DNA of 14,693 bases from Gammaproteobacteria bacterium UBA2810 (GTDB lineage Bacteria > Pseudomonadota > Gammaproteobacteria > Enterobacterales > Succinivibrionaceae). The position numbers and the translations under genes are program-made. Positions 7,529 to 14,446 of the stretch are shown one piece after another. Where the stretch lies: assembly GCA_002351705.1 (NCBI GenBank), contig DEHC01000079.1, positions 1-14,693 of the forward strand, read 5' to 3'. The notes beneath the pieces were generated by a model. That model did no database searches. It worked only from the letters and a program-made list of their open reading frames with translations, and had not been told where the DNA came from. Position 1 is the stretch's first letter; each line of letters begins with the position of its first letter.

Positions 7529-8287
7529 TCAGGCAGGATCTGTCCAGATGAAGGCCGCGCCGCGGCCGGTTTTCCCGTCACGACGGTAGGAGAAAAAGCG
7601 GGCGGGATCGCTATAGGTGCAGAGGCCGCAGTCACTGATATGATCGCGCCAGAGCCCCGCGCCTGTGAGCCTTCTCACAGCAAGGGCGGCAAGGGAGCAC
7701 AGGAAGTGCCCCGGGCGCGCAGGCCGGAATGCATCCGAGGCGCTGCTGTCAGCGTCAAGGAACGCGTTCCTGACCTCCTCACCTACTTCAAACCTTAAGG
7801 AGCCTATCCTGGGCCCCAGCCAGGCGCGTATTCCAGAGGGATCCGTACCCATGGCCTCAATGGTTATCTCAAGGACACCTGCGGCGAGCCCGCGCCAGCC
7901 GGCGTGGGCAGCGGCGATCTTGCGCGAGGCAGGATCGAAGAAGAGGACCGGCAGGCAGTCTGCCGTCATAATCGCAAGCGGAAGCCCTGACTTCCCCGTA
8001 ACGAGAGCATCGCACTCAGGCGCGTCAGCTCCGGCCTCCTCGCCCGTAAGCACCCTGGTTCCGTGGACCTGTGTGACGTACACCGGCTCGGCGGGAAGAG
8101 AGAATCTCTGAACCGCAATTGAGCGGTTCTGCAGGACGAGGCTCCTCTCGTCACCGACATGCAGGGCAAGGTTGAGGCTGCTGTAGCAGCCGGCGCTCAC
8201 CCCGCCTGACCTCAGCGTATACCCGGCATGGACGAACGAAGGAACATCCCAGTCCGCTGCGGCATCGATGAGGCCCCCGTCAGTCAT
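7529..8287 (-). CDS. pgeF: Peptidoglycan editing factor / multicopper-oxidase-like (laccase-domain) protein PgeF (YfiH)
   Basis: The protein has 252 residues, against 243 in E. coli. In E. coli PgeF prevents misincorporation of L-Ser for L-Ala in cell-wall precursors by acting on the wrong nucleotide-linked product; related enzymes act on purine nucleosides. The family's metal/active-site residues are present: His in Val-Thr-Gln-Val-His-Gly, Cys in Thr-Ala-Asp-Cys-Leu-Pro-Val, and His in Ala-Ala-His-Ala-Gly-Trp-Arg-Gly. No signal peptide is seen, in keeping with a cytoplasmic role. I chose the ATG at 8287 because GGGGAG stands 7 bases before it; the ATG at 8293 lies almost on that ribosome site. 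It overlaps the end of rluD by 8 bases, so translation is probably coupled. The rluD-pgeF-clpB order is the E. coli one. Confidence 0.93.
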   Translation of the reverse strand: MTDGGLIDAAADWDVPSFVHAGYTLRSGGVSAGCYSSLNLALHVGDERSLVLQNRSIAVQRFSLPAEPVYVTQVHGTRVLTGEEAGADAPECDALVTGKSGLPLAIMTADCLPVLFFDPASRKIAAAHAGWRGLAAGVLEITIEAMGTDPSGIRAWLGPRIGSLRFEVGEEVRNAFLDADSSASDAFRPARPGHFLCSLAALAVRRLTGAGLWRDHISDCGLCTYSDPARFFSYRRDGKTGRGAAFIWTDPA

Positions 8288-9287
8288 AGACATACTCCCC
8301 GGGGTGCTCGGAGAGATCCTTCCGGAGAACCGCGTAGAGCTCATTCAGATCATCCGGGATAGGAGACTCGAAGGAGACCTCAAGCCCGGTCGAGGGGTGG
8401 ATGAACATCAGCTTCGCCGCGTGCAGGGCCTGCCTCGGGAAGCCGGTCACCTTCCGGTTGAACTCCTCGTCTGCGCCCTTGATGTATCTTTTCCTCCGGA
8501 GCCCGTAGAGCGGATCGCCAACCAGCGGATGGTTGACATGCGCCATGTGCACCCTGATCTGATGGGTCCTTCCGGTCTCGAGCCTTACCCGGATCCTGGT
8601 GTGGGCGCGGAACCTCTCGAGCACCCGGTAGTGGGTCACCGCCTCGCGCCCCATGCCCTCCGGGACGACGGCCATCATGGTACGGACAGTGCGGCTGCGC
8701 CCAATCGGCGCGTCAACTGTGCCCCCCGCGGTCAGGACCCCGACAACGACAGCCTCGTACTCGCGAACGACCTCATGCTTCGAAATCGCCTTCACCAGCT
8801 TGTTCTGCGCCTTCTCGGACCTTGCTACGACCATGAGCCCCGAGGTGTCGCGGTCAAGGCGGTGTACGATGCCGGCCCTCGGGAGATGGGCGTTCTCCGG
8901 ATAGCGGAAGAGGATGCCGTTCATCAGCGTGCCGTCCGGGACTCCCGCGCCCGGATGGACGACGAGCCCCGCGGGCTTGTTGATGATGATGATGTCCTTG
9001 TCCTCATAGACCGTCTCAAAGGGAATATCCTGCGGCTCCGCAAGATAGTCATCAGCTGCCTCGGGCGTCAGGCCGATTTCCATGCCGCTCTCCACCAGAG
9101 TCCTCGGCACTGTGCAGACCCTGCCGTCAAGCGTCACGCGGCCTTCCTCAATCCATTTCTTGATCTTGCTGCGCGAGTAATCAGAATACAGGGACGCGAG
9201 AACCTGATCGAGCCTTCTTCCGTGCTCCTCATCGCCGGCGGTCCTCACCAGCTCCTGGTTTTCCTCATCATAGAATTCCTGTGACAT
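8280..9287 (-). CDS. rluD: 23S rRNA pseudouridine synthase RluD (RluA family)
   Basis: RluD converts three uridines in helix 69 of 23S rRNA (1911, 1915, 1917 in E. coli) to pseudouridine, which is important for ribosome assembly and release-factor function. The protein has 335 residues (326 in E. coli). The N-terminal S4 RNA-binding domain is at about residues 22-75, containing Arg-Arg-Leu-Asp-Gln-Val-Leu and Ser-Arg-Ser-Lys-Ile-Lys-Lys. The catalytic motif His-Arg-Leu-Asp-x-x-Thr-Ser-Gly lies at 142-150, with nucleophile Asp145. The conserved Gly-Arg-Thr-His-Gln-Ile-Arg-Val-His motif is in the C-terminal half. The ATG at 9287 has an excellent site (GGAGG, 5-base spacing), better than the in-frame upstream start at 9326. 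It is the first gene of the rluD-pgeF-clpB block. Its promoter is unclear; TAGAAT at 9342-9337 is a weak -10 candidate. RluD rather than RluA/RluC is chosen from the neighbours and length. Confidence 0.94.
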   Translation of the reverse strand: MSQEFYDEENQELVRTAGDEEHGRRLDQVLASLYSDYSRSKIKKWIEEGRVTLDGRVCTVPRTLVESGMEIGLTPEAADDYLAEPQDIPFETVYEDKDIIIINKPAGLVVHPGAGVPDGTLMNGILFRYPENAHLPRAGIVHRLDRDTSGLMVVARSEKAQNKLVKAISKHEVVREYEAVVVGVLTAGGTVDAPIGRSRTVRTMMAVVPEGMGREAVTHYRVLERFRAHTRIRVRLETGRTHQIRVHMAHVNHPLVGDPLYGLRRKRYIKGADEEFNRKVTGFPRQALHAAKLMFIHPSTGLEVSFESPIPDDLNELYAVLRKDLSEHPGEYVYD

Positions 9288-9370
9288 CAGCGCCTCCTTC
9301 TGGCCGATCTGAATGACCTGTCTCACGCGGTTTCCAATTCTAACCGATCTGCCGCATTTTCTTCTCTGCG

Positions 9371-9389
9371 CGCCGCGCCCCGCGCGGCG
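9371..9389. repeat. GC-only hairpin in the rluD/yciB divergent region
   Basis: A perfect 8-bp inverted repeat, CGCCGCGC and GCGCGGCG, surrounds a 3-base CCC loop. It abuts the candidate -35 box of the yciB promoter and lies within the 171-base region between the divergent rluD and yciB starts. It could be a leader structure for rluD if transcription starts upstream, or a DNA-level element. Confidence 0.35.
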
Positions 9390-9419
9390 TCGTCAGAAAA
9401 GCGCTTTTCATTGTATAAT
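9390..9419 (+). promoter_or_regulatory. Candidate sigma70 promoter of yciB-yciI-galU with an embedded 14-bp palindrome
   Basis: A perfect -10 box TATAAT (9414-9419) is preceded, after 18 bases, by TCGTCA (9390-9395; 4 of 6 with TTGACA). The spacer holds a perfect 14-bp palindrome, GAAAAGCGCTTTTC (9396-9409). The start of transcription near 9426 leaves a leader of about 33 bases. A palindrome between -35 and -10 is a classical place for a repressor or a MerR-type activator. Confidence 0.6.
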
Positions 9420-9458
9420 CGGCGGGATGGCACCACAGCCGACAGCAAAAGACTGATT

Positions 9459-10106
9459 ATGAAAAACATCCTGAGCCTGATTCCCGTTATAGCCTTCTTC
9501 ATCGCCTTCAAAATGGCCGGCGATGACCCGAATCCGATCGTCTACGGAACCAAATGGCTCATCGGCTCGACTGTCGCGGTCCTTCTGCTCATGCTCTGCA
9601 TCTACCGGAAGCTTACGAGAATGGAGCTCATTCTTGGAGCAGCCGTCCTGCTGTTCAGCGGCTTAACGATAGCATTCGATGATCCGGCCTTCATCAAGTG
9701 GAAGGTGTCGGTGATGAACATAATCTACGCGGGAGTGCTCCTTTGCAGCAGGTACATCTTCAGAACAAACCTGCTCTCCCTCTTCCTGCACCGCTACCTC
9801 CCCATGGAAAAGAAGGTGGAGGACACCTGCAACATCGCGCTTGCCTGCTGCTTCCTCTTCATAGCGGCAGCCAATTACGTACTGGCTTTCCAGCTTGTCA
9901 GTCTGCTCGGCTGCACTGCGGCCGAGGCTGACAGCATCTGGGTGAATTTCAGGACATTTGCCATCCCTGTGATCGATGTTCTGTTTTTCGCCGGACTCTT
10001 CATCTACATTTACCGTAAGCTGCCCCCTGAGATGAAGACTCCGGAAGGTGCCTCTGCCGGAGGCAGCGGAGAAGAAGCATTGGAAAAGAAGGAGAATACT
10101 GACTGA
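9459..10106 (+). CDS. yciB: Inner membrane septation protein A family (YciB/IspZ)
   Basis: The 215-residue polytopic inner-membrane protein starts with Met-Lys-Asn-Ile-Leu-Ser-Leu-Ile-Pro and then Phe-Phe-Ile-Ala-Phe-Lys-Met-Ala, close to the YciB/IspZ N-terminus. About five to six membrane helices follow. YciB is linked to septation in Shigella and to envelope synthesis and membrane-potential maintenance in E. coli; its molecular activity is not settled. I chose the ATG at 9459 although its ribosome site is poor, because it matches the family start. The upstream in-frame TTG at 9411 would overlap the -10 promoter box. E. coli YciB is 179 residues; here a polar tail of about 30 residues (Ala, Ser, Gly, Glu, Lys-rich) extends the C-terminus. 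The stop shares one base with the yciI start (TGATG), so the two are translationally coupled. Confidence 0.92.
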   Translation: MKNILSLIPVIAFFIAFKMAGDDPNPIVYGTKWLIGSTVAVLLLMLCIYRKLTRMELILGAAVLLFSGLTIAFDDPAFIKWKVSVMNIIYAGVLLCSRYIFRTNLLSLFLHRYLPMEKKVEDTCNIALACCFLFIAAANYVLAFQLVSLLGCTAAEADSIWVNFRTFAIPVIDVLFFAGLFIYIYRKLPPEMKTPEGASAGGSGEEALEKKENTD

Positions 10107-10423
10107 TGTGGTATCTGGTATATGCTGAGGACTACAGCGGTTCCCTTGAGGGAAGGAGAAAGGCACGCCCCGCCCATCTCGCGAGGCTCAGCGCTTTAGC
10201 CTCAGAGGGACGTCTCATCCTGGCAGGCCCGAACCCTGCCGTTGACAGCGAGAATCCGGGCGATGCAGGATTCACCGGGAGCACTGTCATTGCGAAGTTT
10301 GACTCCCTTGAGGAGGCTAAAAAGTGGGCTGACGCCGATCCTTACGTCGAGGCGCATGTCTTCAAAAACGTGACCGTGAAGCCGCTCCTCATCACCGCCA
10401 AGCCTTCATGCGCTTTTTTCTGA
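10106..10423 (+). CDS. yciI: YciI family protein
   Basis: The 105-residue cytoplasmic protein is strongly similar to E. coli YciI (98 residues). Shared stretches include Arg-Pro-Ala-His-Leu-Ala-Arg-Leu (His24), Glu-Gly-Arg-Leu, Ala-Gly-Pro-x-Pro-Ala-Val-Asp-Ser, Gly-Phe-Thr-Gly-Ser-Thr-Val-Ile-Ala and Asp-Ala-Asp-Pro-Tyr-Val. The fold is a ferredoxin-like dimer with a conserved His/Asp pocket thought to be catalytic, but no substrate is established. The start overlaps the yciB stop by one base; AAGGAG lies about 13 bases upstream, inside yciB. Nine bases separate the stop from galU. A short C-terminal extension including a Cys (Lys-Pro-Ser-Cys-Ala-Phe-Phe) is absent from E. coli. The neighbourhood with yciB is typical of gammaproteobacteria. 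Confidence 0.94.
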   Translation: MWYLVYAEDYSGSLEGRRKARPAHLARLSALASEGRLILAGPNPAVDSENPGDAGFTGSTVIAKFDSLEEAKKWADADPYVEAHVFKNVTVKPLLITAKPSCAFF

Positions 10424-10432
10424 GAGGTTCAA

Positions 10433-11341
10433 ATGCCAGCAAAAGTTAAGGTTACCCGCGCGGTGATACCTGTGGCCGGACTCGGCACCAGAATGCTGCC
10501 CGCGACCAAGGCAATCCCCAAGGAGATGCTCCCCATCGTCGACAAGCCGCTTATCCAGTACATTGTCAACGAGGCCGTCCAGGCGGGCATCAAGAACATC
10601 ATCCTGGTCACCCATTCATCGAAGAACTCAATAGAGAACCATTTCGATACCAGCTTCGAGCTCGAGGCTACCCTCGAGAAGCGTGTCAAGCGCCAGCTGC
10701 TCTTCGAGGTTCAGAACATCATCCCGAAGGACGTCACCATCATGCACGTCAGGCAGGGCATCGCCAAGGGACTCGGGCACGCCATCCTCTGCGCCCATCC
10801 GCTGGTCGGCGACAACCCGTTTGCCGTGCTGCTTCCCGATGTCCTCATCGATGACGCGATGAGCAACCTCTACAAGGACAACCTCGCCGAGATGAAGAAG
10901 CGCTTCGAGGAGTCAGGGACCGGGCAGATCATGGTTGAGAAGGTTCCTCATGACGAGGTCTCGAACTACGGAATAGTCGACATCGGCGGCAGGACCATGG
11001 AGGACGGCTCGTCTGTTCCCATCCAGTCCATCGTCGAGAAGCCCAAGGCTGACGAGGCTCCGTCAGACTATGCAGTAGTAGGGCGCTACATCCTGCCGAA
11101 GGAAATCTGGCATCTCCTCAAGGAGACCCCGCCCGGAGCAGGCGACGAGATCCAGCTCACCGACTCCATCGCCCTCCTCATGAGGGAGAAGGAGGTCGAT
11201 GCCTACGAGATCAAGGGACAGAGCCACGACTGCGGCAACAAGCTCGGCTACATGGAGACCAACATGCTCTATGCTGCGAGACATCCCAAGATCGGCAACA
11301 GCTTCAAGGCATTCCTCAAGGATTTCGCGGGAACGCTCTGA
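10433..11341 (+). CDS. galU: UTP-glucose-1-phosphate uridylyltransferase GalU
   Basis: GalU makes UDP-glucose from UTP and glucose-1-phosphate, feeding LPS and capsule sugars, trehalose, glycogen-related and galactose pathways in the cytoplasm. The length of 302 residues equals E. coli GalU. The N-terminal nucleotide-binding motif Gly-Leu-Gly-Thr-Arg-Met-Leu-Pro-Ala-Thr-Lys lies at about 16-26, followed by Pro-Lys-Glu-Met-Leu-Pro. The sugar-phosphate-binding Val-Glu-Lys-Pro segment is near 202, and the C-terminal Gly-x-x-His-Asp-Cys-Gly loop is present. GAGAGG precedes the ATG by 6 bases. It is the third gene of the yciB-yciI-galU operon; this direct fusion into one transcript differs from E. 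coli, where galU is separately placed. The paralogue GalF lacks activity, but the intact motifs favour a working GalU. The stop codon is embedded in a 12-bp palindrome. Confidence 0.96.
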   Translation: MPAKVKVTRAVIPVAGLGTRMLPATKAIPKEMLPIVDKPLIQYIVNEAVQAGIKNIILVTHSSKNSIENHFDTSFELEATLEKRVKRQLLFEVQNIIPKDVTIMHVRQGIAKGLGHAILCAHPLVGDNPFAVLLPDVLIDDAMSNLYKDNLAEMKKRFEESGTGQIMVEKVPHDEVSNYGIVDIGGRTMEDGSSVPIQSIVEKPKADEAPSDYAVVGRYILPKEIWHLLKETPPGAGDEIQLTDSIALLMREKEVDAYEIKGQSHDCGNKLGYMETNMLYAARHPKIGNSFKAFLKDFAGTL

Positions 11342-11348
11342 TATCAGA
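11337..11348. repeat. 12-bp perfect palindrome spanning the galU stop
   Basis: TCTGATATCAGA is perfectly self-complementary and includes the galU TGA stop. It lies 2 bases before the next inverted repeat, in the 13-base gap between convergent galU and yciO. It is too short to be a terminator alone. Confidence 0.35.
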
Positions 11349-11350
11349 AG

Positions 11351-11388
11351 GGGATCAGGCAAGGAAAGGCGCTGTATCGCCTGATCCC
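11351..11388. terminator. Stem-loop at the galU/yciO convergence, probable bidirectional transcription barrier
   Basis: A perfect 10-bp inverted repeat, GGGATCAGGC (11351-11360) and GCCTGATCCC (11379-11388), encloses 18 bases. It begins 10 bases after the galU stop and overlaps the last codons and stop of yciO. Neither side has a proper T-run, so it is not a textbook intrinsic terminator, but the location between convergent genes supports a role in ending or stabilising both messages. Confidence 0.45.
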
Positions 11389-11981
11389 TCACGTATGATC
11401 TTTATCTCCCCGTCAGCCATGTCAATCACGGTGGTCGGCTCGGCCGCAAGAATGCCGCCGTCGATTATCAGATCCACGGACTTTCCGATTTTCTCCTCAA
11501 TCTCATCAGGATCCGACTCCGGGACGGTGTTCCCGGGGAGGATCAGGCTCGTTGACATCACCGGGGCATGAAGCTCAGAGAGGATTGCCTGGGTGATGGG
11601 GAAGTCAGGAACCCTGAGACCGATGGTCTTTCTCTTCTCGTTCATCAGCCTGCGGGGAACTTCCTTCGTTGCCTGGAGGATGAAGGTGTACTGCCCCGGG
11701 GTATGCTTCCTCATCAGGCGGAAGCAGGTGTCTGACACAACCGCATAGTTCGAGAGCTCCGAGAGGTCGCTGCACACCAGGGTGAAGTTGTGGTACTTGT
11801 CGATTTTCCTGATCTGGCAGATCCGGTCCATGCCCTTCTTGTTCTCCAGGGCGCAGCCGACCGCATAGCCGGAGTCGGTCGGATAGACCACCACTCCGCC
11901 GCCGGCTATGGTCTCCACGATTTTCGCGATCAGCCTCGGCTGCGGCGTGACCGGATGAACCTCTATCATTTCAGGACGCAT
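11355..11981 (-). CDS. yciO: YciO, Sua5/YrdC-domain protein
   Basis: The 208-residue cytoplasmic protein has the YrdC fold throughout; E. coli YciO is 206. Typical segments are Gly-Gly-Gly-Val-Val-Val-Tyr-Pro-Thr-Asp-Ser-Gly-Tyr near residue 28, Arg-Lys-Ile-Asp-Lys-Tyr-His-Asn-Phe-Thr-Leu, Pro-Gly-Gln-Tyr-Thr-Phe-Ile-Leu, and Ile-Gly-Leu-Arg-Val-Pro. YrdC/Sua5 enzymes make threonylcarbamoyl-AMP for tRNA t6A37. YciO is a paralogue whose own role is unresolved and which is not thought to replace YrdC/TsaC. Asp-Ser-Gly and Lys-Tyr-His-Asn in the first half fit YciO rather than TsaC. The ATG at 11981 is preceded by GGAGAG and lies inside the end of the PHP-domain RNase gene (11-base overlap), indicating a two-gene operon as in E. 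coli. Confidence 0.92.
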   Translation of the reverse strand: MRPEMIEVHPVTPQPRLIAKIVETIAGGGVVVYPTDSGYAVGCALENKKGMDRICQIRKIDKYHNFTLVCSDLSELSNYAVVSDTCFRLMRKHTPGQYTFILQATKEVPRRLMNEKRKTIGLRVPDFPITQAILSELHAPVMSTSLILPGNTVPESDPDEIEEKIGKSVDLIIDGGILAAEPTTVIDMADGEIKIIREGSGDTAPFLA

Positions 11982-12861
11982 TGTTCTCTCCGAAAAATTC
12001 TGAAATTCTGTCTGCAATCTTGCCCGCTGTCCAGATCGGGACGGCCTTCGGCGGCATGAAGAGGTTCTTCCCGAGCGTGCGCCACTCATTCCCCCTGTCA
12101 TGGAAGTCCGAGCCCATCGAGCCGTAGAGCCCCAGGCGCCTTGAAAGCTCCGCTAACCTGTCAGAGTCTGAGGGGCCCATGCCGCAGCTCGTCACCTCAA
12201 TCCCGTCGCCTCCGAGGTCTTTGAACTCCTCCGCAAGACGCGTGACCATCCTGCCCGTAAGGCGCTGGTAGCGGAGCGGGTGGGCGAAGACGGCGAGCCC
12301 TCCGGCATCGTGTATGACGCCGACTGCCTCGCCGACGCTCATCCAGGATGACGCCGCGTAGGCCGGCGCGCCGCGCACCAGATATTTATTGAAGCATGAG
12401 GCATAGTCACCGGCTCCGTGCGCCTCAAGATACTGTCCGAGGTGCTTCCTCGTCGGCATGCCGCCTTTCTCTATCATCCCGGCAAAATATGCGGTGATTC
12501 CGGCGAAGCCGAGCTCCTCTAGCTTTCCTGCCATGCTGAGGATCCTCGAGGTTCTTCTCTCCCTCTGCTCCTGCTCGGCAGCCTTGAGCATCCTGCTCCT
12601 TGCGTCAATCTCAAGGCCCACTATATGGATCTCGAAGCTTTCCCCGTTATGGTGCCATCTGGTCGAGAACTCGATCCCGGGGATGAGGCAGACGCCGAGC
12701 TTCCTTGCCGCGGCGGCCGCCCGCTCAGTGCCTGACGAGGTGTCATGGTCGGTAAGGGCCAGCACATTGACATTCCTCTCCGCCGCCTCTGCGGCGAGCT
12801 CCTCCGGGGAAAGCCCTCCGTCAGAGCAGTCCGAGTGGGAATGAAGATCAAAAGACAGCAT
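11971..12861 (-). CDS. rnm: PHP-domain 5'-3' exoribonuclease / 3',5'-nucleotide phosphatase RNase AM (YciV, TrpH)
   Basis: The 296-residue cytoplasmic enzyme (293 in E. coli) belongs to the PHP metal-dependent family. Expected metal ligands are present: His7 and His9 (Leu-His-Ser-His-Ser), Asp14, His39 (Thr-Asp-His-Asp), Glu64 (Gly-Ile-Glu-Phe-Ser), His79, His in Phe-Ala-His-Pro-Leu-Arg, and Asp/His in Gly-Ser-Asp-Phe-His. In E. coli RNase AM matures rRNA 5' ends and degrades short oligonucleotides; related proteins hydrolyse 3',5'-nucleoside bisphosphates. I chose the ATG at 12861 because GGAGG stands 4 bases upstream and the PHP motif begins immediately; an upstream in-frame start at 12915 adds a non-conserved leader. 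It is followed by overlapping yciO. The E. coli gene lies next to the trp operon; no trp genes are seen here. Confidence 0.92.
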   Translation of the reverse strand: MLSFDLHSHSDCSDGGLSPEELAAEAAERNVNVLALTDHDTSSGTERAAAAARKLGVCLIPGIEFSTRWHHNGESFEIHIVGLEIDARSRMLKAAEQEQRERRTSRILSMAGKLEELGFAGITAYFAGMIEKGGMPTRKHLGQYLEAHGAGDYASCFNKYLVRGAPAYAASSWMSVGEAVGVIHDAGGLAVFAHPLRYQRLTGRMVTRLAEEFKDLGGDGIEVTSCGMGPSDSDRLAELSRRLGLYGSMGSDFHDRGNEWRTLGKNLFMPPKAVPIWTAGKIADRISEFFGENNAS

Positions 12862-12898
12862 GACGCCTCCGGATATTGCATGATTCAGGCAGGAAGCC

Positions 12899-12935
12899 GC
12901 CGGCCATCCCGGCACAGGCCGGACTTTCCGCCGGC
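12899..12935 (-). repeat. Nested hairpins in the rnm-yciO leader
   Basis: An inner stem, CCGGC-ACAG-GCCGG (12909-12922), sits inside an outer pair GCCGG (12899-12903) / CCGGC (12931-12935). With transcription starting near 12932, this structure would form at the very 5' end of the message, about 40 bases before the start codon. It could affect stability or translation; no riboswitch family is recognised. Confidence 0.3.
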
Positions 12936-12938
12936 GTA

Positions 12939-12967
12939 AATATACACCGAAACATCATTGCTGTACA
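12939..12967 (-). promoter_or_regulatory. Candidate sigma70 promoter of rnm-yciO
   Basis: On the minus strand, TGTACA (12967-12962; 4 of 6 with TTGACA) is followed by a 17-base spacer and TATATT (12944-12939; 5 of 6 with TATAAT). The predicted start near 12932 gives a leader of about 70 bases. It lies between the ndh stop and the rnm start, making rnm-yciO a unit separate from ndh. A 6-bp repeat CCGAAA/TTTCGG spans the spacer and the region upstream of the -35. Confidence 0.55.
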
Positions 12968-13001
12968 TTTCGGAACACTGGCAGTATCACAATGAACCGC
13001 C

Positions 13002-14378
13002 TCAGCCCTCCCGGGACTCTTTCCCGTCTGCGCTCTCCGGAGCGCTCTTCAGATCGCCCCAGTGCGATTCCCTTATTCTCTGCTCGAGGTCCTTCATCTC
13101 CTTGGTCGCCGCGGACTTCAGGATCATCCTGTTTGATCTGTCATAGGTAAAGTAGCTCCAGACCCAGTCAAAGAACACCGAGAGCTTGTTCTTCACCCCG
13201 AGTATAGACATGAGGTGGACGAACATCCAGATGAGCCAGGCGAAGAAGCCGCCGAAATGCATTCCGGCAATGTCGGCTACAGCCTTGTTCCTGCCGATAG
13301 TCGCCATCGAGCCCAGATCCCTGTACCTGAACGGAACTTCCTTTCCGCCCTTCGCGAGGGCCCTGAGGTTCCGTGCCACCAGATCGCCCTGCTGTATCGC
13401 AGGCTGCGCCATCTGCGGATGGCCCTCGGGATATGACGGATCGCCGTGCATAAGGGCTATGTCGCCGATGGCGAAGATATTGTCCGTGCCGTCAACCCTG
13501 CAGTGCTCGTCAACGAGGATGCGGTTGCCGCGCCCTATTGCTCCCTTCCCGATGCCGGGGATGTCCGGGCAGATGACGCCGCCCACCCAGATGAGGTTCC
13601 TTGTGGGGATGCTCTCCCCGGAATTCAGGACTGCCGCGTGATCCGCGTAGTCAGTCACCCTGGTTCCGAGCCTGACCTTCACCCCCATCTTCTCGAGGAA
13701 CTTCAGGGAGAGCCCCGATGCCTTCTCCGACATGCCGGGGAGGAGCCTCTTGGCGCCCTGCACGAGGATGATGTTCATCAGGGATATATCCATGTCAGGA
13801 TAATCCTTCGGGACAACATACTTTCTCATCTCCGCGAGCGCGCCGGCGATTTCCACTCCTGAAGGGCCTCCTCCGACAATCACGACGTTGAGGAGCTCCT
13901 GCCGCTCCTTCTCGTCCGAGCAGGTGATCGCGCGCTCGAAATTCGAGAGTATGGTGTTCCTGAGGCCCATCGCCTCGGAAATGGTCTTCATCGGGACAGC
14001 AGAGGCCTCGATGTTGCTGTTGTGGAAAAAGTTGGTCTTGGTGCCGCAGGCTAGCACGAGATAGTCGTAGCTGAGCTTCCCGATGGAGGTCTGTATGTAG
14101 TTCTTGTCGGCATAGACCGCCCTGAGCTCAGCCATCCGGTAGAAATAGTCCGAGCGATCCTCAAAAATCTTCCTGTAGGGGAAGGAGATGTCGCCCGGAG
14201 TCAGGCCGGCCGTTGCGATCTGGTAGATGAGCGGCGGAAACTGGTGGTAGTTGTTCTTGTCTATGAGGACAACCTGATAGTCAGACTTTCTGAGGTCACG
14301 GGCAAGGCGGAGTCCGCCGAAGCCTCCTCCGACTATTACAACCCTTTTCTTTCCGTTGTCAGCTATATTGAAACTCAT
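13002..14378 (-). CDS. ndh: Type II (non-proton-pumping) NADH:quinone oxidoreductase, NDH-2
   Basis: NDH-2 is a monotopic FAD enzyme on the cytoplasmic face of the inner membrane that passes electrons from NADH to quinone without pumping protons. The protein has 458 residues. The N-terminal FAD motif Gly-x-Gly-x-x-Gly is at 17-22, the NADH motif Gly-Gly-Gly-Pro-Ser-Gly-Val-Glu near 170, Ala-Ile-Gly-Asp near 306, and the quinone-site motif Ala-Gln-Pro-Ala-Ile-Gln-Gln-Gly near 330. Aromatic C-terminal helices (Phe-Val-His-Leu-Met; Trp-Val-Trp-Ser-Tyr-Phe-Thr-Tyr) match the membrane anchor. The early Tyr-His-Gln-Phe-Pro-Pro-Leu-Ile-Tyr-Gln segment and this C-terminus resemble Bacteroidetes/cyanobacterial NDH-2 more than E. 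coli Ndh (434 residues). The ATG at 14378 follows GAGAGG by about 9 bases. A CRP-like site lies upstream. Confidence 0.93.
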   Translation of the reverse strand: MSFNIADNGKKRVVIVGGGFGGLRLARDLRKSDYQVVLIDKNNYHQFPPLIYQIATAGLTPGDISFPYRKIFEDRSDYFYRMAELRAVYADKNYIQTSIGKLSYDYLVLACGTKTNFFHNSNIEASAVPMKTISEAMGLRNTILSNFERAITCSDEKERQELLNVVIVGGGPSGVEIAGALAEMRKYVVPKDYPDMDISLMNIILVQGAKRLLPGMSEKASGLSLKFLEKMGVKVRLGTRVTDYADHAAVLNSGESIPTRNLIWVGGVICPDIPGIGKGAIGRGNRILVDEHCRVDGTDNIFAIGDIALMHGDPSYPEGHPQMAQPAIQQGDLVARNLRALAKGGKEVPFRYRDLGSMATIGRNKAVADIAGMHFGGFFAWLIWMFVHLMSILGVKNKLSVFFDWVWSYFTYDRSNRMILKSAATKEMKDLEQRIRESHWGDLKSAPESADGKESREG

Positions 14379-14446
14379 CTTTGAGGCCTCTCATGTCAGA
14401 AACAGCACGGCTGTGTCATTTCAGCTCACTCTGCGGCAATGCCTTT

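Noticed and set aside
8268..9284. A 338-codon open frame on the plus strand opposite rluD
   Set aside because: It mirrors rluD almost end to end, shows no recognisable domain, and is explained by GC-rich codon bias leaving the antisense frame open. RluD motifs on the other strand are unambiguous.
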